Translations under genes and position numbers: made by a program
In this document: positions 43,695-56,692 of the stretch, in pieces
Position numbering within the stretch: position 1 is the first letter of the stretch
How the letters are laid out: each line of letters opens with the position of its first letter
NCBI RefSeq assembly: GCF_905475395.1
Contig: NC_058339.1
Location: 75,420,520 to 75,484,519 of the forward strand
DNA length: 64,000 nt
Origin: Chrysoperla carnea
Taxonomy: Eukaryota; Arthropoda; Insecta; Neuroptera; Chrysopidae
Direction: 5' to 3'
The notes under the pieces: model-generated
What the model was told of the DNA's origin: nothing
The model's input: only the letters and a program-made list of their open reading frames with translations
Databases searched by the model: none

Positions 43695-43950
43695 GATAGT
43701 TAATTTCTCCTAAACCGTACAGAGAATTGGCATGAATTTTTCACAAAAGACATATAAAACGATGATTAATTGATAAATAAAATTTCAAATTTTTGGTATC
43801 TTCAACTTATGGTATCGAAATATCTTAAAGTGTTGGAATGAAAATGATAACAAAATTTAAAATTTATCAATTAACTACCTTTGTATACGTCTTTTGTAAA
43901 AAATACATATCGATTCTCTGTACGGTTTATGAGAAATGTGCCCTTTTTTG
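43695..43950. repeat. Imperfect inverted repeat, about 100-bp arms
   Basis: The arm around 43700-43800 (ATTTCTCCTAAACCGTACAGAGAAT.. with CACAAAAGAC and TTAATTGATAAAT) is mirrored at 43855-43945 (ATTTATCAATTAA.. GTCTTTTGTAAAAAAT .. ATTCTCTGTACGGTTTATG). A fold-back element of unknown family. Confidence 0.7.
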
Positions 43951-44879
43951 GTAAAAAAACTTACTTTGCCTGTTAATTTCTTATACACCGTTCAGACGGT
44001 GTATAGGATATATAAGTTTTTTCTTTTTACATGGAAGTGACAGCATTGTTTGAATACATTTTTCTCGAGACTAGTTGGTTAGTAGAAATTTCGTGATAGA
44101 TGATTATCATTAAATAATTTATTCGTAAAATATGTAAATTAATCCACTGTTATAATTTTTCGTTTTAAGCGTTTTAAGAGAACATTCACACATGTGCTTG
44201 ATTTCAAATATTCAATATTTTAATAATAATTTTTATTTAATTCTACCTTTTACCGTTTCGAAATAAGGTTGTTAAACTTTTGATCCAAATTAATAATCTT
44301 TTAACGTTAAATATTAAATAACATTTTCTAGTTTCTACAACAATATAATTTATTTCATACTTCCTGATTTTTGATAGTTTTATAGGCAGTGTGTATTACA
44401 GTAATGTTAAATAAGTTGACATAAAGCATAAACCATGATCTGTCATAATTTTAGGTCAGATATAAATTTTATTACGAATTTATTCGTAATAAATACTAAA
44501 CAATTTTATTATAAAATTTTCTAGTTAACAAATTCTTGTAAGCAACTCTCTTAACTTAAAATTGAGTCACGAAAATCTAACAGAAGTCGTGAACCTTCGA
44601 AGTTTTCATCTACTGGAGACAATTTCCTTTTTTTATCCAGTGCTAGGATTTGATTGAGGCTTCTCCTAGCTAGAAAACGTCGAAATTTTCTATATTCGTA
44701 AGAAATACGTCTTAACATTAACTGCTAAAATTTAATCTTTGCAATTTGCAATACGCAATGCTTGTAGACCTTTTATTAGAAATCTGCAACCGCCGATTTT
44801 TTAATATCTACACAAAACTGTTTCAGCTGTAGTAAAACTCAAAACTATTAGTCGATTTAGCTAAGCTTGTCCAAATTTT

Positions 44880-45140
44880 TAAGTACCGAATTGATTTTTA
44901 GGGTTCTGTACACGAAGGGTAACCAACAGCACCCTATTATTAAGACTCCCCTGCCCGTCTGACAGCGGGCTGTATCTCATGAATGGTATTATTTGGAAAT
45001 AGCTGCTATAGCAGCAAATTATAAAAAAGCAAATTAGAAAGTGGCCGCTATGCAAATTTACAAAAAATTTATGTGAGCTCCAATTTTGGCAAAATGCTTT
45101 TTACCTTGTTAAGTTACAAAAAACTACTTCAAAATTTAAT
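44880..45140. repeat. Probable dispersed insect repeat ('GGGTTCTGTACACGAAGGGTA' type)
   Basis: The succession 'agggttctgtac..gggta', 'caccctattattaagactcccctg', 'ggctgtatctcatgaa' and 'gctgctatagcagcaaatta' resembles a dispersed repeat I recall as frequent in insect genomes. No second copy in this window, so identification is from memory only. Confidence 0.4.
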
Positions 45141-45483
45141 CTTTAGGACAGCCTAGCTTCCAAACGAAGCCATTTGGCACCAAGGCAAGTTTAGCTAAAT
45201 CGACTTATTTTGAGCTGTACTACATGTGGTACAGCGTTGTACTTATCCTTCAGGGACAGCCTGTATCAAGAAGCTTCGAACCTTACACTAGCTGTGGCGT
45301 GTGGTCCAATGTTATTATCTCACCATAATAAAATAAATAAAATTATAGCCATATGTGAGACAAGGACACTGGGCATCACATAAAGACATACATGCTGACG
45401 TAACACTATTTCGGTATATATTTGACACAAATCTACGCTGTGATGAAATGTCATACAAATTTGTTAAGAGCGAACGTTATTAA

Positions 45484-45754
45484 GGCGGTATTCTGGTCTA
45501 GAAATTAGACAAAAATTCGTCTTTTTTGCATATTTTAAAAGTTTAGACCCTTTAGAATATGTCCTTAAACGGATTTTTCGAAAATTACTTTTTTGGAAGT
45601 GGTTCACATAATATGTCAATTTCTACCCGACCGATTTCTTCGAAATTTGGTGGGAATCTTCTTTATAAATCTCTCTATCGGCACACTCTTGGATTTAAAA
45701 AAAAAAAATTCAAATTGTCAAAAAACATTCAGTCATAAAAACCAGAATACCGCC
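45484..45754. mobile_element. TTAA-flanked MITE family M1, copy 2 (complete)
   Basis: 271 bp. Left terminus GGCGGTATTCTGGTCTAGAAAT; right end ACCAGAATACCGCC. TTAA directly flanks both sides (45480-45483 and 45755-45758), the target duplication of piggyBac-type and some Kolobok-type elements. Shares 'aatatgtccttaaacggatttttc' with copy 4. Confidence 0.82.
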
Positions 45755-46128
45755 TTAAGTGTTAAAACATTTAATGAGGATAAACACAATGCAAGAAAAA
45801 GGACGCATTCACAAATTAATTTTATTAAATTCAGAGAAATTTACAAAAAAAAAAAAAATATTAGCGAAATAAATTAAATTGTACAACATACAAAACGAAT
45901 CATAACTTTCCATTTATAAATTTAAAAACCGTGCAAAACGATTTATTTATTTATAAATGGAATGTTATCATTCGTACGATTAAATTATTATTATGATTTA
46001 TTAAATAATAGGGTTGCCGAATTTACTTTTATTATTTTCATTTTTTCAGAAGTTTATCGCAATTCACGAGAAGTTGGTAATCCTATTAATTAATTATGAT
46101 GATTTATTAGAATAAATAAATAAAAAAT

Positions 46129-47826
46129 TTACGCAAGTCCAATAACACCACATGCAAGACGTCCACCAGCATTTCCAGTTTTCAATGAATCGGCATTTCC
46201 ACCTAGACCAAGATCATCGACACCAGCATGAACGACTATGGCGCGCCCAATAATACTGTGTGGTCCAGCACAGAGTGAGATTAAATGATCTGCGAATGAA
46301 AATTGAGCTACACCATTGGCATTAGCTTGTACATTGCCTAAATCACCAACATGACGTACAGCGGCATTTGGTGCACCATGATTTTGCTGGAAAAATACAA
46401 ACAAAGTCAATATGCAGTCTGGGAAACGATCGCCCAAAAAACTGTGCATCGAATACTTTCATTTGAACTTTAAATAAAAATTAATGGTATCCAAGTACAA
46501 ACGCTTATAGGCAAACATAACAGACTTTTCATGGAAAACTTCAGAGCGTTTGTACCTAGAGAAATTTATTCGAGAATAATTGTTGTAACGAAGAAAACCG
46601 GTTATGACGTGTAAATCAGATAATGCAAATTTTTAAAATATGCCTCACATTACAGTCGCCACAGAATTGGCTTGCATACAACCTGAATCATGCACTCAGG
46701 CCCGTGCAGAGGAATCATTCAGGGGAGGGGGGGCAAACTTTTGTTCATCATGTTCGATCGATCATGCAGTCAATAACAACAAGAAATTCTTTTTCGAGTA
46801 AGAGAACATTTATTTTGACATTATGTCAAAATTTGATATTCTGAGGATTTAAGGTACAAAAAAAAACTTTTCTAAAACTCTGTGCGCATCACCCTCCACT
46901 CCGAGATGTACATTAAACGAGGCTAAACCGTTTAGTAGATGTTCAGACATTGTTGATCTAAGGAATGTTTTGAGACGACGTAAAGTTGAAAAGTAGCATT
47001 CATTCATCGCTGTGGTCGCAGGTAATACTTCCAGATAACGAAACATTTGGTAGACTTTTGGAAATGCATCTTCTTTTCAATTATCGAGTGCGTCGAGAAA
47101 ATTTTTGACCTTCTGTTCGCCAATTTGGTTTGATAAAGCTTCACTTGGTCGACTCAGATGCCACGGAAATTATCGAGCAAAATTGGAGAGTATAGTTCAA
47201 AGTTTTGCGCAAAATTCTTCGTCCAAATTTTTTATTTGTAGGAAAAGAGGCAAGCAAAATTTGAAAAAATGTCAGTGTCAGCAAAGATCGAAACAGTTTG
47301 AACAGCTGACTAGTCAGTGAAATTTCGTTTCATAAATGGCTATGGACTATCCAAGTTTATTTGGAAAGATTCTCAATGAGGAGGAGGTTAATAGTTCAAA
47401 TCAACCCCCTCGCGCAGAAATGCCTGCATAATTTCGACGAACGATTTCTTGGAATTATAGTACACTTTCTAATTAAAATATGGAATTGTATTGCATACAT
47501 TTTCTGGATTAAAATGCCCTCCTGTTGAGCCACATCCTCCAGTAATATCACCAGATTGATGTACATGGAAGCCATGTTGAGAATTAGGCGCTAATCCAAG
47601 AATCACACCTTCCACTTGTACTGGAAGTCCATAGGCTGCTTGTGTGAAAGTAATATTACCTTCTATGGAACCAATTAATTTAACTGTTGCCTTAACTGCT
47701 TCTTGCTGCAATAAATAATCATTAAATTACGATATTTTCCAAATGGAAAATAACAGTTTAACTTACTCCATTAGCCGTTAGAATTGTTCCAAAAAGAACG
47801 AAAATTGCAATCACAAATTGATTCAT
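46129..47826 (-). CDS. Secreted Cu/Zn superoxide dismutase (SOD-a, 174 aa)
   Basis: Three exons in transcript order: 47826-47767, 47705-47499, 46386-46129. Junctions are phase 0; donors are GTAAGT and GTATGC. Converts superoxide to H2O2 and O2. The start gives a clear signal peptide ([20 protein letters not shown]), so the enzyme acts outside the cell. Copper and zinc ligands are all present: H67 and H69 (HGFHVHQ), H84 (GGHFNP), H92, H101 and D104 (RHVGD), H142 (GRAIVVHAG). Also present are R165 near the active site and the C78-C168 disulphide pair. Length is typical of extracellular insect SODs. Intron 2 contains a hAT insertion (46697-47426). No break or missing catalytic residue. Confidence 0.95.
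46697..47426 (-). mobile_element. hAT element in SOD-a intron 2
   Basis: Ends CAGGCCCGTGCAG (left) and, inverted, CAGGCATTTCTGCGCG (right) are partly matched. Flanking 8-mers agree poorly, so exact borders are uncertain. It contains a transposase C-terminal segment (see 46849-47046). Confidence 0.65.
46849..47046 (-). pseudogene. hAT transposase C-terminal dimerisation domain remnant
   Basis: 65 codons encode [20 protein letters not shown] then [20 protein letters not shown] and LASFNVH. The pattern 'LPATTAxxExxFSTLRRxKTxLRSTMxExxLxGLAxxxxH' is the hAT dimerisation domain common to ZMYM1-like transposases. The catalytic part upstream is lost. Confidence 0.8.
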
Positions 47827-49365
47827 TTTTCTGAAAAGTTAAAGAAAATGGAAATGTTAAAATATAAGAACTTCAAAGAGACCGACATTTTTTATGAACT
47901 TAAACAGAGCGTCCCAAAAATATATAACAACAAAAATTAAGTTTAATAGGGGAATAGGAGTTTTCCATTTTTCTGTTATTCCCTACTTTTGTTGACACTT
48001 TACATTTTATAAAAACATGATATTTTTCCTTGCATTCGGGTATCACCAAGGTTTAAAATCGAAATGTAGGTATTTTTATCGTCGAAGTGTCTTTATTTTT
48101 CTCGGCTTGTGTTCGACATAAGCAGGCGTATTCTAAATGAATATTAAATCAGAAGTTCTTGTAATCTCTATTAAAAATTAGCATGACGACATTGACATTC
48201 TTTAAGTCACAAAATTATCCAGTTACGTGTTATTTGTTTATTATTATTGTTTTTTCCTTTGGAAAGTTTATTATTTTCCTGAATCATCATTTCTGTGATC
48301 TGTGAATCGCAAATGATTTGAAATACTTAATTAGTGGGAGACTGATTTAATATAAAATTTGAGACAAGCAGCGTGATTGCGAAAAGGGCGAATCCAATTA
48401 GAAAAAAATCCATTTTCAAATATGTGTCTGTTTTTCGTCTCAAAATTTACCCTATACGCTAAGATTCATCAAACTATCAAACAAGAAATTGTTTTAATTT
48501 TCTTGAGGACACTTTTTCAAAGAGCCCTTTCCATATTCGCGTTTATCAGAATAAAATTCAACCGCATTTTTACAAGACCTTAACCAACGCTTAGTCCAAT
48601 TATTCCACGATACAGTACGATTTTATGGGTATAATTTTCAAAATCCATTGACGTTAGAGTTATACTAAAAAGTCAATGTCCAAATCTTATTATATTAATA
48701 TGTCGTAATAAAAAATACCGAAATTTACCTGGATTTTATAAACAAAATAAAAAAACAAAGTCTTTATATATTTTGTTTGTGTATCACCTCTTTACAAAAT
48801 TATTTTATTTTTTAAATGTAAATGAACAACTTATTTTGGATCCTGGCACCAACAAACTAACTTTAAGAATCGAATTAATGTCTAATTGTAAACTAATAAA
48901 ACAAACTTTTATTACAAATGTCAATAAATATTCAATGAAAATCATTAATCATAATTAGTTGCTATTTTTAGCTTATTAATAAATTAACCGTGAAAATGTG
49001 ATAAGAAAAAAAGGTTTTAACTAGCATTCAAAACAAATACGTTGAAAAAAATATATTTTTTTGTTTCGTTAATAATACAGTAATAGGTGTTACAAAAATC
49101 GGCAAATAAAGGAAAATGAAAGAAACCGCTCGCGTTTTGATAAAACCTCATGGAATGTGTTTCTTAGGTGTCAAAAATCATAAGTAAGGCATGAGTTAGT
49201 GTTGCAAATATTTCTATTTGTCAATAAACAATAAATTTTTAATTCAATGAAACGAACAATGTTAAAGTTCACTTAAAAAATTAGTAATTAGACAACTTGT
49301 ATGACGTAAATGTTAGGTGTTTGTCAAACAATCGAAAAGTATTATACATGTATAACGTAAACGTA
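47827..49365. other. Upstream of SOD-a; AT-rich intergenic DNA
   Basis: Holds the presumptive promoter and 5' UTR of SOD-a. No TATA box or other element can be assigned with confidence. No other gene seen; open stretches at 48377-48583 and 48773-48958 have no recognisable features. Confidence 0.45.
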
Positions 49366-50002
49366 ACAGGGTGAATTTTTAGCTTGAACAATGCTTGAAA
49401 CTCGAAAAATAAGTTTTATTGATAAAAAAGCTTCACGCGAAAAATTTTTAGATGTGTAGGCGCACATCTTACGTAGACATTAAGCTTGACTTAGGTTTTC
49501 TAGCTCAATGAAAAGCTCACTCTACTCCATAACAGGTAATCGATAGATGAACACTTTAAATTAGAAAGTTGTTATTGATTAAAAAAGTAATATTTTTTTG
49601 TTCGAAACATTCAGTTTAGGTAAAAACGGACTGAAAAGTTTTACCCAAAATTTTTTTTTTCATATCAAAATTGTTATTTCGTATAATTGTTTTTTCAAAA
49701 TCGAGGTACTCTTCTAAAAAAAAAAAAACCAGATAAATCCAATAAAATGGCTGTATTTTTATAAAGACCATTTTTGTTCAAATTGAATGAACAAAGGCAC
49801 AAAAAGCTAGATTTTTTAAACTTATTTAAGATTTTTTAAACTTAAAGCGTTCATCTAACGTTTATCAGTTACGATCGAATTCAATGCCGATATAAGATGT
49901 GTTTCTTTGAAACTAACATTTTTCATTTGTAGCATTTTCCTCGATTGAATTTATTTATCGAATTCCAAGCATAAATCAACTTAAAAAAGAAAGACACGCT
50001 GT
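49366..50002. mobile_element. Dispersed repeat R1, copy 3
   Basis: Left end ACAGGGTGAATTTTTAGC..CTTGAAACTCGAAAAATAAG; right end ..AATCAACTTAAAAAAG then CACGCTGTA, an inverted counterpart. Shares 'taagatgtg' and 'gcgttcatctaa' type lines with copies 1 and 2. Confidence 0.65.
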
Positions 50003-50698
50003 ATATTAGTTGATAACACTGTAGTTCCAACTAATTTTTTCTGGTGTTCTCGTATTATTTAAAATATTAAAAATTAATTTTAATAAACAAACAACCATAA
50101 AAAATTTAATTAGGAAGACGAAAAATTAACTAATAAACAACACATTTTTTAGCAATTTAGACCGTAGCTAATGTAAAAATATAACTCAACATGCGATTAT
50201 TTCATAAATGTAAAACCCAACTTTGAAAAATATTCAAAGAAACACTTAATACCCCTTTTTGTTCAAAATGATCAAATAAAATTTAATTATCGAAAAAAAT
50301 GCAAGACTTTGAAATGGTCAAACATGCATAAAACTATAACTTCATAGGAATTTCTTAATAATAAACAACATTAAAAATTATTTAGAATAAATAGAAAAAA
50401 ATTTACACTTACATAATTAACAGAAAAGTCGCTTACAATAAACTACTTAAAAAAATAATAAATCTATTAGTTGATATGTTCTTCAAACGACCAGAAGTTT
50501 TTAATAAAGCCGATTGCCACTTTCAGTTGTAGCTGGTAGATATACTTAGTCAAGGATAGAAGATAAAAATGAAAGTTATGTATTTTATTTATTATTTTGA
50601 ATTTGTTTACATTTTTTTTGAAATAATATTAATGAGCGAAGAAACCTGAAAACTAATATGTTTGGATTATGCGAAAGCCATTGAGTTTATTGTCTTAA

Positions 50699-51198
50699 TG
50701 CGGTATTCTGGTCTAGAAATTTGAATTTTTATGCATATTTTCAAAGTTTAGCCCGTGAAGAATATGTCATTTCAAAATTCGAATTATTTTCCGAGATACA
50801 GTGGATTTTGTGACGCCGCATCTAAGCCGGCGAAGTGCATCAAGCAATAAACGGCAGATGTTGCCAGACGACTCGTTCTTTCCAGAAACTCAAATAGAAG
50901 AAGGTCCATTATGGATTTAGGATCGTCAATTAAATTTGGTGTTTCTTTTAAAATCTCACTATCGGCTCTGTCTTGGATTTAAAAAAATTTCATTTTTGAA
51001 TATTTTTAAAAAAATCAAAAAGGTAAAAAAAAAACAGTCAAAAAAGACTTTTCATAACGACGCTATTTGCTTCAGATCACAACAAGAGCTGGAATCATGT
51101 CAATCAGGATTCACCGTGTTTTTTTTAGCCCCCACTTTACCGGCTTGAAATTCGACGAATTTTTTATTTTTCATCTAGGCTTCTAGACCAGAATACCG
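50699..51198. mobile_element. TTAA-flanked MITE family M1, copy 3
   Basis: Starts TGCGGTATTCTGGTCTAGAAAT after TTAA (50695-50698) and ends CTTCTAGACCAGAATACCG, the inverted terminus. The right TTAA is degraded. Interior includes 'tttttagcccccactttaccggc', shared with copy 4. Confidence 0.72.
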
Positions 51199-52055
51199 TA
51201 AGAAAATTTAAGGAATATATTGGCTAGTTGAAATTTGAATGCTATTCTTGAAAATAACTCAACAAAAAAAACTGCTCAACACCTTTTGCATAATCAAAAC
51301 CGGCTAGGATTTACTCTAATTATAAAATATCTCAACTTATAAACAGGTTGTATTTATCTCTGGGTTACATAAACTTCAAAATTAAGGGGCTTAGGGTAAA
51401 ATCGATTTTCTACTAAATTATGATTATTTTTTTTTTTAAGTTAACTGATATAAACATATTGACTATAAAACGACAGAAAGTCTCAAAGTCATCAGTCGAA
51501 ATGTTTTTGTGTTTATTCAATTTCTTCTAAAATACACAAACTTCGAGTTGGAGAACGAGTAAATTGAAGAGTTTTTTTTAACGAATTTCAAAATAAACCG
51601 TGAAAGATTTTCAGTAAAATCAAATTATTTCAGTATTATCTAATTATAACCAATGCCAAAAACGTCAGTTTTCATTAATACCGAAATTCCTTAAGGATTA
51701 ATTTAAATACATAAATATTAAAAATATACGTTTACAATGATTATTTATCTTTAAAATTTATTTACCAAATATTAGTTGTTAAACTATTGGGGCTGAAAGA
51801 TGGCCAAAGGTTATTATTTTGTACAAAGTTTTACGATAACAATTTATTACGATTGAAAGAATAAATAAATGAAATTATTTATATTCATGACGAATAATGA
51901 CTAACCATAATTAGTCTAGTCGCAATTATCAGTAGGGTCCATGTGCAATTTTTCGCACCTGAATTTAATAATTTCGCATGTTTTTTTCTGAATTGATTAA
52001 AAAGAGTTCCGAGACACAAATGTGGTCAAATAAATTGTAATTAGCAGCAAAATTA
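51199..52055. other. AT-rich intergenic DNA
   Basis: No gene or bounded repeat recognised. Confidence 0.4.
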
Positions 52056-52490
52056 AGGGTTTTAAGAACACAGAATGGCTACGGAAAGCCCGTCTTGATT
52101 ACTGGGACCAAGCACAGCGGACTTTTGCACACTGTTTATAACCACAGTCAGGTCATTCGAATGTTCTCGCCTAAAACTTGCTACAGCACAGTTGAGAAGG
52201 GAGGCAGGACTAAACTACCATCTGAATAACATTGGGGTCATCAGATTCAGAATGTTCGGGTCCGCAACCTTAGATCCATCAATCCTGAGAAAGATCCCAG
52301 CGGAAAAGCTGCTTTCTGAGTGGCGTTTGGCCTCGCTAGAATCCTACAGCTTCATCTGATTTAATTGCATCTCTTCCCCCGAAAACATCTCGCCCTTGAG
52401 TAGCAGGCTTTCCTTAACGAGGGCACAGCGGACCCATTGGTCTAGGTGCTAGGGATCTACTTGTGGTATTCCTCTTACGTTTTATTATTA
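52056..52490 (+). mobile_element. Decayed Jockey-type LINE 3' end
   Basis: Multiple-frame coding remnants are followed by the phrase ACAGCGGACCCATTGGTCTAGGTGC, which is typical of the segment just downstream of ORF2 in Jockey-like elements. Frames are heavily broken. Confidence 0.5.
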
Positions 52491-53419
52491 TTATTACACT
52501 GAATTAATACCAAACCCTCAAAATAACCCAACCCGTAACCAATTTTCCAAATGGATTATAACAGTGCGTAAAAAAACATTAATCAATAATTTGATAATGC
52601 CAAACTTAATTTCTCGATCTCATTTCGAATTCGAGAACACATCCAAACGATTCAGATCAAACAACTTTGAAAGGCTTCATTCAATCGCATGAGAGTCAAC
52701 CATTCAACATTGAACAGAAACTTCCTACAGTTGCGATTAGACTAATTTAAAGAATAATTGCTAATAAAATTTACAATTGTTAAACATTAACCTTGAATTT
52801 AATTTCATCTGTTAAAATAATTTACAAGTTATATTCAAATATTTTTAGCATTTAATAATAATTATTGATTTATACGTTAAATTCAAGCGTAAACCAACTG
52901 TGAAGATCTCCATTACTGATGGAATAACTCAGATAAAAAGAACCATAAATGATGTATTTTTGGGATTTCTTAATTATCTCTTTGAATACTATTCTAAAAA
53001 CTTTGAAACTTACTGGGTATTTGTCTAAAACACGGCTGGATTTTGTATATTTTTTTATTAAATCAAGCGGTTATATTAACTGCGTTTCTTGTGTGTGCAT
53101 TCCCGAAAAAAGATTTTAAAACCATTTTAAGACAATTTTTTCATATCTTTTAGCGATATAAATTATAATTGACATATTTACTGTTGCTGACACTAACACA
53201 CACAAAAATTTCGCATTAATTTTAGTGTGGCTGATATTTACATATGATTTAGTCGAAGAAAATGAACTGTCAATTTTGTGAGCCATAATACACATTGAGA
53301 TGCGGTTTTATGCAATCGATTCGTGAGGATGTCTATAAACTTTGTGAGCAAAAGTGATGAAAGAGAAATGAAAATCTGGAAAAACTGGAACTAAATATCG
53401 ATGGAAATAAGACTACTAA
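52491..53419. other. AT-rich intergenic DNA
   Basis: No gene recognised. Confidence 0.4.
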
Positions 53420-53660
53420 TTTTGTTACTCGGATTTTTTTTGGGACGCTGAACTCGAATATAACAACGAATATGGCCCCCGAGATACCTAGTGCCTAGGG
53501 CAGACAGTGTACACCTCGTCTCTTGAAGTTTTAAGAGAACATGTAACATATTTCGTACTTGGACATCTCCTTTTCATTCACCCTAGGCAACAGGTATCTC
53601 GCGGGCTATTTTGGTAATGATAATCATGTTCAGCGTCCTCGAAAATTCCGAATAATGAGT
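53420..53660. repeat. Imperfect fold-back repeat
   Basis: GGGACGCTGAAC (about 53441) is mirrored by GTTCAGCGTCC (about 53628), and GGCCCCCGAGATACCTAGTGCC (about 53474) by GGCAACAGGTATCTCGCGGGC (about 53586). Roughly 100-bp arms; family unknown. Confidence 0.65.
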
Positions 53661-55330
53661 TTCGGCGAAATAGGCGAGGTGTTAACTGCCCACTTTGAGC
53701 ACCAGATACCTTGGGGTATCACAAAATCGGCAGTTCATCCTTTTTAGTGCTTCATTTATTTGTTTAACTATTCGATGCTTTACTAGGGCGCATCACGCAT
53801 GTTACAGAAATAACCGAAATCCAGCCGTCATAAAATGAACTCTCTCAAATATTGATAGCATTCGTACTATTAGCCATTATCGATGATTTTATACAAAGAA
53901 TTTAAGAAATATCAATAAAAGTAGTACAATAATAAATATATTTTACCTGTTTAGCTATGACTATGAAAAACAAAACTTTAAAATATTTTTAAACAAAAAA
54001 TCACTTCTCACTGATAACACAATTTCGTATTGTTTACACTGTTTCACAGTATTAAGTAATAATAACTTTGTATGGTGTTTATCATTTATGATCATCCAAT
54101 CCCTATTCTCTGTAGTCCACCCAAACAATAAAAATAATTGTTTTATATGCCCCCTCCTAGCCCCACTCTTAAAACAGGTTTATCATATTTATGAGACTTG
54201 AAGTGTATAATATCGTTATAAAATGCATAGAAATATTTTATTTTCTTATGTAACAACACATGCTTTCCTTTTATTAGTTCAAGTGATCTAAGTTAACATA
54301 GATCTTAGCCGGGTACTAGAAAAAAGGGTAACTCTCCCACGCTTGATTTCAAATTACCGCCATATTCCCAGTCTGCGGTGTCTGCCACTATTTTTCCATG
54401 AAAGTACATGTTGTAGCAAGAAAATCGCACTTGAGTTTACCGATTAGGATCCAATTTTTTTTCCAGTTTACTTCAACCCCACCCCACTCCGAAACCCCCA
54501 TAAAGTTTTGCCTGCCACTATTTTTTACGTTTTATATAAAATAGATGCTTTGACTTACCATTGCTTCTAGACGGTTTAAGTCCACTTTCTTCACCAGATT
54601 TCTACACCCCCCGCCGAATTATTTGAAATAAAAAGGAATGAAGGAAAACAGCCCATATTTTCCTTTCGATAGATTGGAAATTTATTCTTAATTAATTCGT
54701 TATTATTATTAATTATTAACGAACAACTATTAGTTTTTCGAAAAAAAATTGAAACACAGGGTTTGTCTTCATTATTAAATGGTTATGCAAAAGGTATTGC
54801 ATGGATGCAAATACCTTTGCATAGATTACGAGGAAGAAGTCTTTTTTCGTTATAGGCATATTATTTCAGGGCTAAATTCTTTTACTTTTTAAATACGTAA
54901 ATAAAAAATAATATTAATTACATATAATGTTACATAATTTGTGATAAAATCGAACGAATATTTTACTTATAAATAGATAAACAAATTGCCAATGGTGTAA
55001 AAGCAACGTCATGAAAAAATTGATTTCAAGACCCCTAGATTTTGAATATTTCTTTTCTTTAGTTCTATCTGAACTTACTTCAAATTTTCAATGCTCTATC
55101 CCAATTTGAAGGAATTAAAAAGACGAGCAAGGTCATTAAAACCTCGAAAAATGCGATTTTTTTACTGAGAATCTCTTCAAACTGTACCTACAGATTTTCT
55201 TGAATCATGCCTCATAAAACTTTCGATTACTCTCACACGACATTACTCTCAAACTCTCACACGAATTCACACGTCAACTCTTGAGCACCTCTATTTCTGT
55301 TGTGCTGAAGGTTAAAAATATTATTAAAGT
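53661..55330. other. AT-rich intergenic DNA
   Basis: No gene recognised. A small hairpin around GGTATTGCATGGATGCAAATACC lies near 54795-54820. Confidence 0.4.
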
Positions 55331-55722
55331 AGTCCGGCTGTTTGAGCAAGTACGGTAAATATCCTTTTTTGCGGTAAAGGATAGTTCAAAGTCCCTTGAT
55401 CACAATAAACACAGTTTTGGGGCCTCTTAGGGGGCAAAATTTTGAATTATTTCATTTTAAAATTGTGATTTTTAACACAGTACCTTAGGGAAGATCTCAC
55501 AATAATGCTAATTGTACATAAATTAATCGGTGAATTTGCTTCAAAATAGTTTTACCGTGAAGAAAATTTATCGCAGATTCTGTTTATTATATTTTTAGAG
55601 CATTTTTTTACATTTATGGCATACAAATTGTCTAGTTTCCGATATTTATAAACATTTTCTTACATTTACGTCATACAAATTGCCTAGTTGACTAGTTAAC
55701 TAGTCACGTGACAGCCGAACCA
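55331..55722. mobile_element. MITE family M2, copy 2
   Basis: Starts AGTCCGGCTGTTTGAGCAAG and ends ACAGCCGAACC, the inverted terminus. Contains 'gcggtaaaggatagttcaaagtccctt' and 'tcatacaaattgcctagtt' as in copies 1 and 3. Confidence 0.78.
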
Positions 55723-55913
55723 GTTTAACCAAAGTTAAGATACACGTGTATCCAAGCCTTTATAAAATTATACGTTAAAATTTTTGTAATTAATAACTAT
55801 AATAAAATTCATAGCACGTATAAAAAATACTTCTAAATATGGAAGGGATAGAAAAAAAATACTTTGTTTTGAATATTATTTGCAACTTTATTTGTTTAAT
55901 AACAAATATAATT

Positions 55914-56692
55914 TAAGGATGTACTACCATCTAATCGTTTCAAAAATAGCATCTAAATTTTGTTTTAAGTATAGTGCATATTAGGGCGGTATCGGAAACT
56001 TTTTTTGGGATTAATTTTTGGAAAAGCTATTTCTTGAACATAATTGTAATTGTATAATTGAAATCACATGGAACACGATATTGGTTTATTGTTACAAAAC
56101 ATGCGAAATATATCAAGGTACATTAAATTTAGTCCCAAGTTTGTAACGCTTATATTGATGATGCATCGGTATAGATGTTCATAAAATCATCTAATTGGTT
56201 CATTTTTGTTTGTCCGACTGTCGCGTCGATATGATAACTGAAAAACAAGTTCGTAGATGAGCAACATCAGTCATTTGAGCCATGGGTTCGTAGGACCCAT
56301 CTGGACAACCATTGAGGATCCATCTTAAGATCTGTGGGACCCATCTAAACCGTAAGGGACAGAACAAAAGCTTCGATATAGAAAGTTTAAACAGCTTTTG
56401 TTAGAAACATTTTTTGGTTTAGTAAAAATTTGGTATCTATTTTCTCCAAAACTATAAATGATAGAGTTGGAAATTTGTAAGTAGCTTTATTTTGTGAGTC
56501 TTGTGAAAGATCGAAAATGGAAAAAAATGAATGTTCTCTATTTCTAACCAGTAAGGATCTAGCGTTCAATTTAACAATACAATTTTTGTATGAAATTTTT
56601 TTTTTTTAATTATTATTTTTCCCAGTTCTTTTCTCACGCCAAATTACCTATCAGTACTTAGATATATTGCTTGTACATCCTTAAGACAAGAA
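55914..56692. mobile_element. Repeat R2-like element with nested R3
   Basis: The left end TTAAGGATGTACTACC and the right end GTACATCCTTAA (about 56681-56692) are inverted counterparts. Between them, 56100-56400 is a copy of repeat R3 ('aaggtacattaaatttagtcccaagtttgtaac', 'gatgttcataaaatca'), suggesting nesting. Confidence 0.55.

Noticed and set aside
45593-45877. 94-codon + strand ORF
   Set aside because: Starts inside the TTAA MITE and runs into flanking AT-rich DNA; no domain pattern and low-complexity Lys/Asn end.
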